Assembly: GCF_003991205.1 (NCBI RefSeq)
Contig: NZ_RXOZ01000031.1
Coordinates: forward strand, 124,001-188,000
Direction: 5' to 3'
DNA length: 64,000 nt
DNA from: Georgenia sp. SYP-B2076
Lineage (GTDB): Bacteria > Actinomycetota > Actinomycetes > Actinomycetales > Actinomycetaceae
A program made the position numbers and the translations under genes. Under the pieces are notes generated by a model. That model was not told the origin of the DNA, did not search any database, and was given only the letters and a program-made list of their open reading frames with translations. Below, piece after piece: positions 16,501-24,688 of this stretch (its first letter is position 1; every line of letters begins with the position of its first letter).

Positions 16501-18585
16501 GTGACACAGACGATTCCCGCGGTGAAGGCGCCCGCGAGGCGCACGTCGTCGTTCCGGACCGACATCCAGGCCCTGCGGGCCCTCGCCGTGTCGCTCGTCG
16601 TGCTCAACCACCTCTGGCCGAACCGCCTCACCGGCGGTTACGTCGGGGTCGACGTCTTCTTCGTCATCTCCGGCTTCCTCATCTCGCGCCACCTCGTCAG
16701 GGAGATCCGCGACGAGGGCCGCGTGCGGCTCGCGGCCTTCTACGCCCGCCGCGTCAGACGGCTCTTGCCGGCCGCCCTGCTCGTCGCGGCCGTGTCCCTG
16801 GTGGGGGTGGCGGTCTTCATGCCCGCGGCTGCCTGGACGCGGAACGCCTCCGAGGTCATCGCGAGCACCTTCTACGTCGAGAACTGGCTCCTCGCCGCGC
16901 GGTCGGTGGACTACTCGGCCCTCTCGGAGGCGGCGAGCGTCGTCCAGCACTACTGGTCGCTGTCCGTCGAGGAGCAGTTCTACCTGGTCTGGCCGGTCCT
17001 CCTGATGGGCTGCGTCTGGGTCGCGCGGAGGCGGCGGCTCAGGCACGACGTGGCCATGTTCTCGGGCGTGGCGCTCGTCCTCGTCGCCAGCCTGGCGTTC
17101 AGCGTCGTGTTCACCGCCGTGTCCAAGAACGAGGCGTACTTCGTCACCCCGACGCGTGCCTGGGAGTTCGCGCTCGGCGCGCTCGTCGGGATGGGTGCCG
17201 CGCGCGCCCGGCTCGCCCCGCCGCTCCGCGGCGCACTGGCGTGGGCCGGTCTCGCCGCGATTGTCCTGGCCGCCGTCGTCTTCGACCACACGACCGCGTT
17301 CCCCGGCTACGCGGCGCTGCTGCCCGCGCTGGGCACCGCGGCTGTCATCCTCGCCGGGGAACGGCCGGCACGCTGGTCCCCCGCCGTCCTCACCGACCTG
17401 GCGCCCGTCCAGCTCGCCGGGAACATCTCGTACTCGATCTACCTGTGGCACTGGCCCCTGATCGTCCTGACGCCGTACATCGTCCAGGCCCCGCTCACGG
17501 CCGCGTCCAAGATCGGGGTCCTGGCCGCGACGGTCGTGCTCGCCTACCTCAGCAAGAAGCTCATCGAGGACCCGGGCATCCGGATGCGGTGGCCCGCCGA
17601 CTCGCCCCGCCGCACCTTCGCGCTGATGGCCGCCGCGATGGCGGTGGTCACGGTCCTCGGCGTGACCCAGATCCACGCCTACGGCGTCGTCACGCAGCGG
17701 GCCACGGCGGCCCTCCAGGCGGCGGCGGACGACCCCTGCTACGGCGCCAACGCGCTCGCCAACGTCGCGACGTGCGCGGACGCGTTCGGCGCCGCGATGA
17801 CCTCGCCGGGCGACCCGTCCGAGACGCCGTGGTTCAGCACACCCGGGTGCCGCCACGACGAGGGCATCGACGTCACCGACTGCACGTTCGAGAGCGAGGA
17901 GCCGCTCGCTCCGACGGTCTGGCTGGTCGGCGACTCGCACGCCGAGCACTGGCAGGCCGCCTTCCTCGAGGTGGCGCGGACGCAGGGGTGGCACGTCCGC
18001 ATGTCCCTCACGGGCGGCTGCGCCCTCGTGGACGCGCCGACCGACTCCTACGGCGGCCGCGCCCTCGGAGCCGAGGAGCGGGACGCGTGCCGTACCTGGG
18101 GCCAGAACATCGCGGACCGCATCGTGATAGAGCGGCCCGACATGGTCTTCACCTCGACGTTCTCCCAGCACGAGGTGCTTGACGACGGGACCGGTCGGCC
18201 GCAGGCCGACCAGTACGTCGACGCGGCCGGTTCGTACTGGCGGCAGTGGGTCGACGCCGGTGCACAGGTCTACGTCATCCGCGACACGCCCTTGACTGCG
18301 GGAGCGGCGACCCCGGAGTGCCTCTCCGTGAGCGCCGACGACCCACTGAGCTGCGCCCTCGATCGGTCGAACGCCATCCAGGAGGACTACTTCGTCACCG
18401 CGGCCGAGTCGCTGGGCACGGACTCCGTGCGGGTGCTCGACCTCACCGACGAGTTCTGCGACGACTCGCTCTGCTACGCGGCCGTGGGCGGGCTGCCGGT
18501 CTTCTACGACGACAACCACATCGCGCGCAGCTACTCGCGGTCGCTGGCGCCGGCGCTCTTCGAGGAGTACTTGCAGGCGCAGTAG
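16501..18585 (+). CDS. Acyltransferase 3 / SGNH-hydrolase fusion (OafA-like O-acyltransferase)
   Basis: A 694-residue enzyme that O-acetylates surface polysaccharide. Residues about 15-375 are the membrane acyltransferase domain: DIQALRALAVSLVVLNHLWP, FFVISGFLISRHL, and SLSVEEQFYLVWP. The outer SGNH domain occupies about 430-690. Its nucleophile block is WLVGDSHAEHW (Ser479) and the Asp671/His673 pair sits in DNHIARSY, so the triad is complete. Family model: the membrane part carries an acyl group across and the SGNH part transfers it to sugar. GTG at 16501 is the first plausible start; the ribosome binding site is weak. The convergent galE gene downstream makes nucleotide sugars for the same kind of polymer. 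Confidence 0.92.
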   Translation: MTQTIPAVKAPARRTSSFRTDIQALRALAVSLVVLNHLWPNRLTGGYVGVDVFFVISGFLISRHLVREIRDEGRVRLAAFYARRVRRLLPAALLVAAVSLVGVAVFMPAAAWTRNASEVIASTFYVENWLLAARSVDYSALSEAASVVQHYWSLSVEEQFYLVWPVLLMGCVWVARRRRLRHDVAMFSGVALVLVASLAFSVVFTAVSKNEAYFVTPTRAWEFALGALVGMGAARARLAPPLRGALAWAGLAAIVLAAVVFDHTTAFPGYAALLPALGTAAVILAGERPARWSPAVLTDLAPVQLAGNISYSIYLWHWPLIVLTPYIVQAPLTAASKIGVLAATVVLAYLSKKLIEDPGIRMRWPADSPRRTFALMAAAMAVVTVLGVTQIHAYGVVTQRATAALQAAADDPCYGANALANVATCADAFGAAMTSPGDPSETPWFSTPGCRHDEGIDVTDCTFESEEPLAPTVWLVGDSHAEHWQAAFLEVARTQGWHVRMSLTGGCALVDAPTDSYGGRALGAEERDACRTWGQNIADRIVIERPDMVFTSTFSQHEVLDDGTGRPQADQYVDAAGSYWRQWVDAGAQVYVIRDTPLTAGAATPECLSVSADDPLSCALDRSNAIQEDYFVTAAESLGTDSVRVLDLTDEFCDDSLCYAAVGGLPVFYDDNHIARSYSRSLAPALFEEYLQAQ

Positions 18586-18598
18586 GGCCGGTGGCCCC

Positions 18599-18628
18599 GC
18601 GCCCCCGGCCCCGATCGGCCGGGGGCGC
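18599..18628. terminator. Bidirectional hairpin terminator
   Basis: A perfect 12-bp stem, GCGCCCCCGGCC with its complement, around a CCGATC loop, between the convergent acyltransferase and galE genes. Confidence 0.75.
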
Positions 18629-18666
18629 CGTTCGACGGAGGGCGCCGCTCGGCCACCGTCGGCGCC

Positions 18667-19650
18667 TCAGCCGATGCGGCGCGGTCCGGCCTGCCACGCC
18701 TCCCAGGCGCTGCGGATGATGTCCTCGAGGCGGTGCTCCGCCTTCCAGCCCAGCACGGCGTTGATCCGGTCGGGTGCGGCGACGAGCCGGGGCGGGTCGC
18801 CGGGGCGCCGAGCCTCGATGTCCGGCGTGACGTCGAGCCCCGAGACCGCGCCGAGGGTGTCGATGACCTGGCGTACCGAGGCGCCCTCGCCCGTGGCGAC
18901 GTTGAAGACGTGCTCGATGAGCGCGCCGTCGCCCTCGAGGTAGTTCGCCGCGGCGAGGTGCGCGTGGGCGAGGTCGAGGACGTGGATGTAGTCGCGGATG
19001 CACGTGCCGTCCGGCGTGGGGTAGTCGTCGCCGAAGATCTTGGGCCGGTCCCCGCGCTCGAGGCGGTCGAGCACCATGGGCACGAGGTTGAGGACGGCCG
19101 GGTCTCCGAGGTCCGGCCAGCCGGAGCCGGCGACGTTGAAGTAGCGCAGCCCGGCCCACCGCAGGCCCCAGGCCCGCTCACAGTCGGCCATCATCCACTC
19201 GCCGATGAGCTTGGTCTCGCCGTAGGGGTTGATGGGGCGGCAGTCGACGTCCTCGGTGACCAGCTCGACCGGCGGCATGCCGTAGACGGCGGCCGAGGAG
19301 GAGAAGATCATCCGCGTGACGCCGCTGGCCTCCATGGCGGCGAGGACGTTCGCGAGCCCGCCGACGTTGTTGAGGTAGTACCAGGTGGGGCGGGCGACCG
19401 ACTCCCCCACCTGCTTCTTCGCGGCGAAGTGGATGACCGCGGTGACGTCGCGCTCGCGCATGACCTTCTCGAGGCTCTCCTGGGCGCCCGGGCCGGCGAC
19501 GTCAAGCTCGACCAGGGTGGCCTCGCCGATCCGATCGGCCGCGCCGGTGGACAGGTCGTCGACCACGACGACGTCCTCCCCACGGTCGAGCAGCAGACGG
19601 ACCACGTGGGCGCCGATGTAGCCGGCGCCGCCAATCACCAGGGTGCTCAT
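18667..19650 (-). CDS. galE: UDP-glucose 4-epimerase
   Basis: A 327-residue short-chain dehydrogenase-type epimerase that interconverts UDP-glucose and UDP-galactose in the cytoplasm. The NAD-binding motif is GGAGYIGAH at residues 7-15. VIHFAAKKQVGESV and the catalytic NPYGETK (Tyr-x-x-x-Lys) follow, and ADRINAVLGW lies in the C-terminal substrate domain, all at the expected spacing and full family length. The start is supported by a TAACCT box ending six bases before the ATG, so the message may be leaderless. It can supply UDP-galactose to the polysaccharide glycosyltransferases nearby; epimerases of other UDP-sugars look similar, so the exact substrate is not certain. Confidence 0.92.
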   Translation of the reverse strand: MSTLVIGGAGYIGAHVVRLLLDRGEDVVVVDDLSTGAADRIGEATLVELDVAGPGAQESLEKVMRERDVTAVIHFAAKKQVGESVARPTWYYLNNVGGLANVLAAMEASGVTRMIFSSSAAVYGMPPVELVTEDVDCRPINPYGETKLIGEWMMADCERAWGLRWAGLRYFNVAGSGWPDLGDPAVLNLVPMVLDRLERGDRPKIFGDDYPTPDGTCIRDYIHVLDLAHAHLAAANYLEGDGALIEHVFNVATGEGASVRQVIDTLGAVSGLDVTPDIEARRPGDPPRLVAAPDRINAVLGWKAEHRLEDIIRSAWEAWQAGPRRIG

Positions 19651-19656
19651 GGGGTC

Positions 19657-19662
19657 AGGTTA
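19657..19662 (-). promoter_or_regulatory. -10 element of galE (leaderless)
   Basis: TAACCT on the minus strand, followed by six bases and then the galE ATG. Transcription should start at or beside the start codon. Confidence 0.5.
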
Positions 19663-19726
19663 TCGGGAGGGACGCGCGGGACGTGTGCGCCCTCGGGAGC
19701 GTCCGAGCGATGCGGGCGCGGCGGTC

Positions 19727-19778
19727 CCGCACGGCCGGTAGTCGGGTACCGCACGGCCGGTAGTCGGGTCCCGCACGG
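19727..19778. repeat. 22-bp tandem repeat, two copies plus part of a third
   Basis: CCGCACGGCCGGTAGTCGGG starts at 19727 and 19749, with CCGCACGG at 19771. It lies immediately before R2 copy B. Confidence 0.85.
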
Positions 19779-19789
19779 GCACCGATCGA

Positions 19790-19876
19790 ATCGCGCCACA
19801 AAGGGGCGCCGGCGAGGAAGCTTCGGAGGTGACTGACCAGGTCACCAAGCCGTTCCGCGCCCGGTTGTGGCGCGAT
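19790..19876. repeat. R2 element, copy B (87 bp)
   Basis: Ends ATCGCGCCACA and TGTGGCGCGAT are perfect 11-bp inverted repeats. Left-end block CCACAAAGGGGC matches copy C. A central GGTGAC/GTCACC pair could form the hairpin tip. Together with the 22-bp repeat it fills most of the 300-base gap between galE and the next gene. Confidence 0.75.
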
Positions 19877-19950
19877 CGCGCCGGCTCCCCGCCGCGCATG
19901 GCGGCGGGGCACCCTCCCGGATGCCCCGCCGCCATGTTGTGCCCTTGGGA

Positions 19951-20958
19951 TCAGCCGAAGTAGCTCTCGCAGGCCTCGCCATCGCTGTCGCCATCGAGAC
20001 CGTGGACGTCCCCCCGGCCCTGGGCCTTCCAGTAGTCCAGCGTCGCCTGGGCCTCGGCCTTCGAGGAGAAGTGCTTGCAGTCCAGGTCCGGTGACGCCGG
20101 GCGGGGTGCCGGGCGCGGCGCGGGTGCCGGTGCCGGTGCCGGTGCGGGAGCAGGCGCCGGGGCGGGAGCGGGAGCGCCACGGCGGACGCCGAGGCTTTCC
20201 ACGCCGTCGGCGTTCCAGTCACCGACGAGCACCGTGTCCCCGGGGTTGCCGTAGGCGACCACGCGGTCCGCGTTGCCCGAGGAGATCGAGTCCTTGAGGA
20301 AGTAGCTGATGCCGCGGCGCACCGCGAGCGTGTCCACGCGGTCGCCGTTCCAGTCACCGACCATGACCGTGTCGCCGGGGTTGCCGTAGGCGATCACGCG
20401 GTCCGCGTTCCCCGAGGAGATCGAGTCCTTCAGGAAATACGTGCCCCCGCGGCGCACCGCGAGCGTGTCGACGTTGTCGCCGTTCCAGTCACCCACCAGC
20501 ACCGCGTCACCCGGGTCGCCGTAGGCGATCACCCGGTCCGCGTTCCCCGAGGAGATCGAGTCCTTCAGGAAGTACGTGCCCCCGCGCCGCACCGCGAGGG
20601 TGTCCACCCCGTCGCCGTTCCAGTCGCCCACCAGCACCGTGTCACCGGGGTTGCCGTAGGCGATCACGCGGTCCGCGCCGCCGGTGGTGTTGGAGTCCCG
20701 GAAGTGGAACACCCCGCCACGGCGCAGGGCGAGGGTGTCGATGCCGTCGCCGTTCCAGTCGCCGACGAACACCTGGTCGGACGAGTTGCCGTAGTTGTAC
20801 ACGGTGTTGGCCGTGGGCCCGAAGGTGTCGGACAGGAAGTACTGGTTGCCCGATCCGCCGACCTCGCCGCCCTTCGCCAGGGCGGCCTGTCCGCCGGCGA
20901 GGACCGTCGCCGCCGTCATGACACCGGCTGCTGCGAGCGCTAGTGCGCGTCTGTTCAT
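19951..20958 (-). CDS. Secreted protein with five 45-residue FG-GAP-like repeats and a C-terminal Excalibur domain
   Basis: A 335-residue exported protein. A signal peptide ends near residue 27 (AALAKGG). Five 45-residue units follow, with cores such as GDWNGDGVDTLAVRRGG and segments SGNADRVIAYGNPGD. A repeated Ala-Pro linker then leads to an Excalibur-type calcium-binding domain (DLDCKHFSSKAEAQATLDYW, then HGLDGDSDGEACES). Two adjacent ATG codons (20961 and 20958) follow a GGGGGA; the second has better spacing. The frame stays open upstream across the neighbouring LCP gene, but no signal peptide lies there. It is a paralogue of the proteins at 14969, 48612 and 50535. Probably calcium-binding and extracellular; function unknown. 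Confidence 0.83.
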   Translation of the reverse strand: MNRRALALAAAGVMTAATVLAGGQAALAKGGEVGGSGNQYFLSDTFGPTANTVYNYGNSSDQVFVGDWNGDGIDTLALRRGGVFHFRDSNTTGGADRVIAYGNPGDTVLVGDWNGDGVDTLAVRRGGTYFLKDSISSGNADRVIAYGDPGDAVLVGDWNGDNVDTLAVRRGGTYFLKDSISSGNADRVIAYGNPGDTVMVGDWNGDRVDTLAVRRGISYFLKDSISSGNADRVVAYGNPGDTVLVGDWNADGVESLGVRRGAPAPAPAPAPAPAPAPAPAPRPAPRPASPDLDCKHFSSKAEAQATLDYWKAQGRGDVHGLDGDSDGEACESYFG

Positions 20959-21116
20959 CATTCCCCCATCGGTGATGTCACTGCGCCGGGAGGAGGGTGC
21001 GGATCCAGCCGCCCACACCCGTTCGCCTCCTAGGCGAGCATTTCCGGAGTATATGGCCGGATTTCCACCGCCGGGCAGATTCGGTGACGTCACCGAGCGG
21101 ACGAGTCGGTGCTGCC

Positions 21117-22370
21117 TCAGCCGCCGGACGCCGCGTCCCCGCCGAGGGTCTTCACGGCGCCGGGGTGCGCCGCGAGATAACCCGCGACGTCGTCGGCGGC
21201 GAACGCCTGGCACAGCTCCGCGAACGCCGGCGCGTCCAGCAGCACGATGGACTGCGTCCCGTCGGGGCTGCGTCCCGTCCCCATGTAGGGCGCGGTGAGG
21301 AACGCGAGGTCGCCGGGTCGGACGTCGCGCATGGAGATCGCGAGGTCGCGCATGGCTCCGATGGTGAACCCCTCGTCTACGGCCACCCCCTTGCTCACGG
21401 TCTGCAGGAGGCGCATCAGCGCGACCGGGTCGGTGAGCACCTCGCGGCGGTAGGCCGCCTTCATCATCGAGCGCATCCAGGTCTGCTGGTGCTGCACGCG
21501 GTCGAAGTCGCCGCCGGGCAGGCCGTACCGCTGCCTGGCGTACGCCAGGGCCTGCGCGCCGTCGAGCGTGTGCATGCCCGGGGCGAGGTCGACGCCGCCG
21601 CTCGACATGCCCTCCGGCAGCGGGATCTCGACCCCGCCGAGCTCGTCGGTGAGGGTCGCGAAGGACTCGAAGTCCGCGATCGCGAAGTGGTCGATCCGGA
21701 TGCCCGTGAGCTGCTCGACGGTCTGGATCATGAGCGTCGGTCCGCCGAAGGAGTAGGCGGCGTTGATCTTGTTCTCGCCGTGCCCCGGCACGTCCACCCA
21801 GGAGTCGCGCGGGATGGACATCACCGCGGCGCTGCGCCGGTTCCCCGCGACCTGGACGAGCATGATCGCGTCCGTGCGCTGGGCGCCGGCCTCCCACCGG
21901 GCGGGGTCGCCGGCGGAGATCCGGGAGTCGGAGCCCAGCAGCAGGATGGTGACGGGCGCCGCGGGCGCGGCGGCGTCGCCGCCCGGCGGCGCGAGCGCCA
22001 CGTGGTTGGCCGGGCGCTCGGCGAGGTCGGCGAAGGGGTCGTTGATGCGCTCCATGCCGCCGCTGATGACGGCCTGGAGCACGGCCGCCGCGCCGACCAG
22101 CGCGGCGAGCAGCGCCACGATGAGGCCGGCGGTGAGGAACAGGGCGACCCGCGCCCGGGACGCCCGTCGGCGTGGCGCCCCGGCGCGGGATGCACGTGGG
22201 CGGGACGCCCGCGGGCGGGACGCCCGCGGGCGGGACGCCCGCGGGCGTCGTCGACCGCCACGCCCGCGAGGGGGTCCGCTCCGTTCACCCCCCGACGGGA
22301 ACGGTGACGACTGCGCGTCGTCGCCCACGGGCTCCTGCCCGACTGGGTCGGTGGTCCCCACCTGTGCCAT
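21117..22370 (-). CDS. LytR-CpsA-Psr (LCP) family phosphotransferase
   Basis: The third LCP enzyme of the window, 417 residues. The cytoplasmic tail (about 1-75) contains five-residue repeats of the type RPRAS encoded by a 15-base tandem repeat at about 22196-22250. A membrane helix follows, then the LCP domain: LLLGSDSRI, IPRDSWVDVPGHGENKINAA, YSFGGPTLMIQTVEQLTG, and QALAYARQRYG with DFDRVQHQQ. The start at 22370 is chosen over an upstream frame because GGAG lies eight bases before it. Like the other two it would attach glycopolymers to the wall; nearby GT, Wzx and Wzy genes suggest a capsule-like polymer. Confidence 0.92.
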   Translation of the reverse strand: MAQVGTTDPVGQEPVGDDAQSSPFPSGGERSGPPRGRGGRRRPRASRPRASRPRASRPRASRAGAPRRRASRARVALFLTAGLIVALLAALVGAAAVLQAVISGGMERINDPFADLAERPANHVALAPPGGDAAAPAAPVTILLLGSDSRISAGDPARWEAGAQRTDAIMLVQVAGNRRSAAVMSIPRDSWVDVPGHGENKINAAYSFGGPTLMIQTVEQLTGIRIDHFAIADFESFATLTDELGGVEIPLPEGMSSGGVDLAPGMHTLDGAQALAYARQRYGLPGGDFDRVQHQQTWMRSMMKAAYRREVLTDPVALMRLLQTVSKGVAVDEGFTIGAMRDLAISMRDVRPGDLAFLTAPYMGTGRSPDGTQSIVLLDAPAFAELCQAFAADDVAGYLAAHPGAVKTLGGDAASGG

Positions 22371-22553
22371 GTCTGACTCCTCGGGACATCGGCGCGCGCC
22401 GCTGCGCGCCGTGCCTGCCCCCAAGACATGGGTACACGGTTCCGGCTACATGTGTCCCGGTTTTCGGAGGGGTGCTTGGGCACGGGCCGACGGCGGCGAG
22501 CGCCCGCGGCATCGCCGGCGGCGCCGCCCGCCACCGGGCCGCCGCCGTCCGCC

Positions 22554-24506
22554 TCAGGTGGTCTCGTGCAAGCGCTGCTCCGCGATCAGCCCGCCGGCGA
22601 GGACCATCTGGACCTGCCGGCGGGACAGCCCGTGGCGGACGATGTACGTCTCGTCCCGGCTGACGTTGCGCACGTCGAACTCGCGGGCGGCGGCCAGCCA
22701 CTGGCGCAGGTCCTCGACGGCGAGGACGTCGCCGGGGTGGATGCGGTCGTAGTCCGCGGGGTCGGTGAACTCCAGCGCGAGGATGCCGAAGTTGGCGAGG
22801 TTCTGCCAGTGGATGCGGGCGAAGGACTTCGCGATCACGGCGCGCAGGCCGAGGTAGCGCGGGGCGATGGCGGCGTGCTCGCGGGAGGAGCCCTGGCCGT
22901 AGTTGTGCCCGCCGACGATGAGGTGCGCGCCCTCGTACTCCTCGGCGCGGACGTGGTAGTCGGGGTCGACCTGGTCGAAGACAAACTCGGCCATCCGCGG
23001 GATGTTGGACCGGAACGGCAGCGCCCGCGCGCCGGCGGGGCTGATCTCGTCGGTGGAGATGTTGTCCCCGACCTTGAGCAGCACGGGCCCCTCGAGGCGC
23101 TCGGGCAGCGGGTCGAACTCGGGCAGGGCGACGATGTTGGGTCCCTTGACCAGCTCGACGGCGGCCGCCTCCTCGGGCGGCAGCGGCGCCTCGAGCATGG
23201 CGGTGTTCACCGTCGCCCGCTCCGGCAGGGCCAGCGCCGGCTCGTCCACGCCCACCCGCTGGGCCCACTCCCGGGGGTCGGTGATGACCCCGGTGAGCGC
23301 GGACGCCGCGGCGGTCTCGGGCGAGCACAGCCACACGGCGTCCTCCTTGGCGCCGGAGCGGCCGGGAAAGTTCCGCGGCATCGTGCGCAGGGAGTTGCTG
23401 CCCGACGCTGGCGCCTGGCCCATGCCGATGCAGCCCATGCACCCAGACTGGTGGATGCGCGCGCCGGCGCCGATGAGGTCGAACGTGGCGCCCATCTTCG
23501 TCAGGTCCTGCAGCAGCTCGCGGGAGGTCGGGTTGATGTCGAAGCTGACGCCGTGGTGGGCCTGGCGGCCCTTGACCATGGCGGCGGCGACGGCGAAGTC
23601 CCGCAGTCCCGGGTTGGCCGAGGATCCGATGACGACCTGCCCCAGCGGCTCCCCAGCCACCTCGCGCACGGGCACGACGTTGCCCGGCGAGGAGGGTTTG
23701 GCGATGAGGGGCTCGAGGGTCGCGAGGTCGATCTCGTCGGTGAGGTCGTAGGCGGTGCCCTCGTCGGCGAGGATCTCGGTGAAGTCGTCCTCGCGGCCCT
23801 CGGCGCGCAGGAAGGCGCGCACGGCGTCGTCGGCGGGGAAGACGGTCGTCGTCGCCCCGAGCTCCGCGCCCATGTTGGCGATGACGTGGCGGTCCATCGC
23901 GCTGAGACCCGCGAGGCCGGGCCCGTGGTACTCGATGATGCGGTTCTTCCCGCCGGCGACGCCATGGCGGCGCAGCATCTCGAGGACCACATCCTTGGCG
24001 CTGACCCAGGGCGGGAGCTCGCCGACGAGGTTGACGCCCCAGATCTGCGGCATCACGAGATACAGCGGGTTCCCGGCGATCGCCATGGCGACCTCGAGGC
24101 CGCCGACGCCGATGGCGAGCATCCCGAGCGACCCGGCCGCCGGGGTGTGGGAGTCGGAGCCGACCATGGTCGCGCCGGGCCGGCCGAAGCGTTGCATGTG
24201 CGTGGGGTGCGAGACGCCGTTGCCGGGCTTGGAGTACCACAGGCCCCACCGCTGGCAGGCCGAGCGGAGGAAGCGGTGGTCGTCGGCGTTCTTCTCGTCC
24301 GTCTGCAGGAGGTTGTGGTCGACGTACTGGACCGAGACCTCGGTGCGGACGCGGTCGAGCTCCATCGCCTCGAGCTCGAGCATGACGAGGGTGCCGGTGG
24401 CGTCCTGCGTGAGGGTCTGGTCGATCTTCAGGGCGATCTCCGCCCCGGGCGTCATCTCCCCCGAGACGAGGTGGGACGCGATGAGCTGGTGAGCGACGCT
24501 GGTCAT
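22554..24506 (-). CDS. Aconitate hydratase, short (Aquifex-type) form
   Basis: A 650-residue iron-sulfur enzyme of the citrate cycle, converting citrate to isocitrate through aconitate in the cytoplasm. The catalytic domains carry MVGSDSHTPAAG, VIGSSANPGLRDF and the cluster-binding SGCMGCIGMGQAP. The C-terminal swivel domain starts near residue 450, with GDNISTDEISPAG and HNYGQGSSREHAAIAPRYLG. Most actinobacteria use an AcnA of about 900 residues; this length and order match the shorter type described from Aquifex and clostridia. Whether it is the only aconitase cannot be seen here. GGAGG five bases before the ATG supports the start. It stands between surface-polymer genes with no operon partner. 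Confidence 0.9.
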   Translation of the reverse strand: MTSVAHQLIASHLVSGEMTPGAEIALKIDQTLTQDATGTLVMLELEAMELDRVRTEVSVQYVDHNLLQTDEKNADDHRFLRSACQRWGLWYSKPGNGVSHPTHMQRFGRPGATMVGSDSHTPAAGSLGMLAIGVGGLEVAMAIAGNPLYLVMPQIWGVNLVGELPPWVSAKDVVLEMLRRHGVAGGKNRIIEYHGPGLAGLSAMDRHVIANMGAELGATTTVFPADDAVRAFLRAEGREDDFTEILADEGTAYDLTDEIDLATLEPLIAKPSSPGNVVPVREVAGEPLGQVVIGSSANPGLRDFAVAAAMVKGRQAHHGVSFDINPTSRELLQDLTKMGATFDLIGAGARIHQSGCMGCIGMGQAPASGSNSLRTMPRNFPGRSGAKEDAVWLCSPETAAASALTGVITDPREWAQRVGVDEPALALPERATVNTAMLEAPLPPEEAAAVELVKGPNIVALPEFDPLPERLEGPVLLKVGDNISTDEISPAGARALPFRSNIPRMAEFVFDQVDPDYHVRAEEYEGAHLIVGGHNYGQGSSREHAAIAPRYLGLRAVIAKSFARIHWQNLANFGILALEFTDPADYDRIHPGDVLAVEDLRQWLAAAREFDVRNVSRDETYIVRHGLSRRQVQMVLAGGLIAEQRLHETT

Positions 24507-24688
24507 GACAGCCTCCCGTTGCGGACCGTCCAGCCGACCATACGCGTGCGCGGTGCGCGCCTCTACTCCCCCCGAGAGGGCCGCCGGGGCTCGCCGCGGC
24601 GCGCGACGTCCAATCCCGCCCGCGACTCCCCCGTCGCCGCCACACTCGGGTCAGGACGCGGCCACGCACAGATCGGAGGAGTCGAGCC

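Noticed and set aside
16390-18519. A 709-codon open frame on the minus strand across the acyltransferase-SGNH gene
   Set aside because: It is the shadow of a clearly recognised plus-strand gene; its protein is Arg/Gly/His-rich without any domain. High GC removes stop codons in antisense frames.
19951-21897. A 648-codon open frame that would fuse the repeat protein to sequence inside the LCP gene
   Set aside because: The upstream half is antisense-type Arg/His/Pro-rich sequence in the wrong frame of the LCP gene; a signal peptide starts at 20958.
22411-22485. A further R2'-like palindrome between the LCP and aconitase genes
   Set aside because: The ends are only loosely complementary (TGCCCCC and TGGGCA) and length differs from the 80-bp copies; similarity is too weak to claim.
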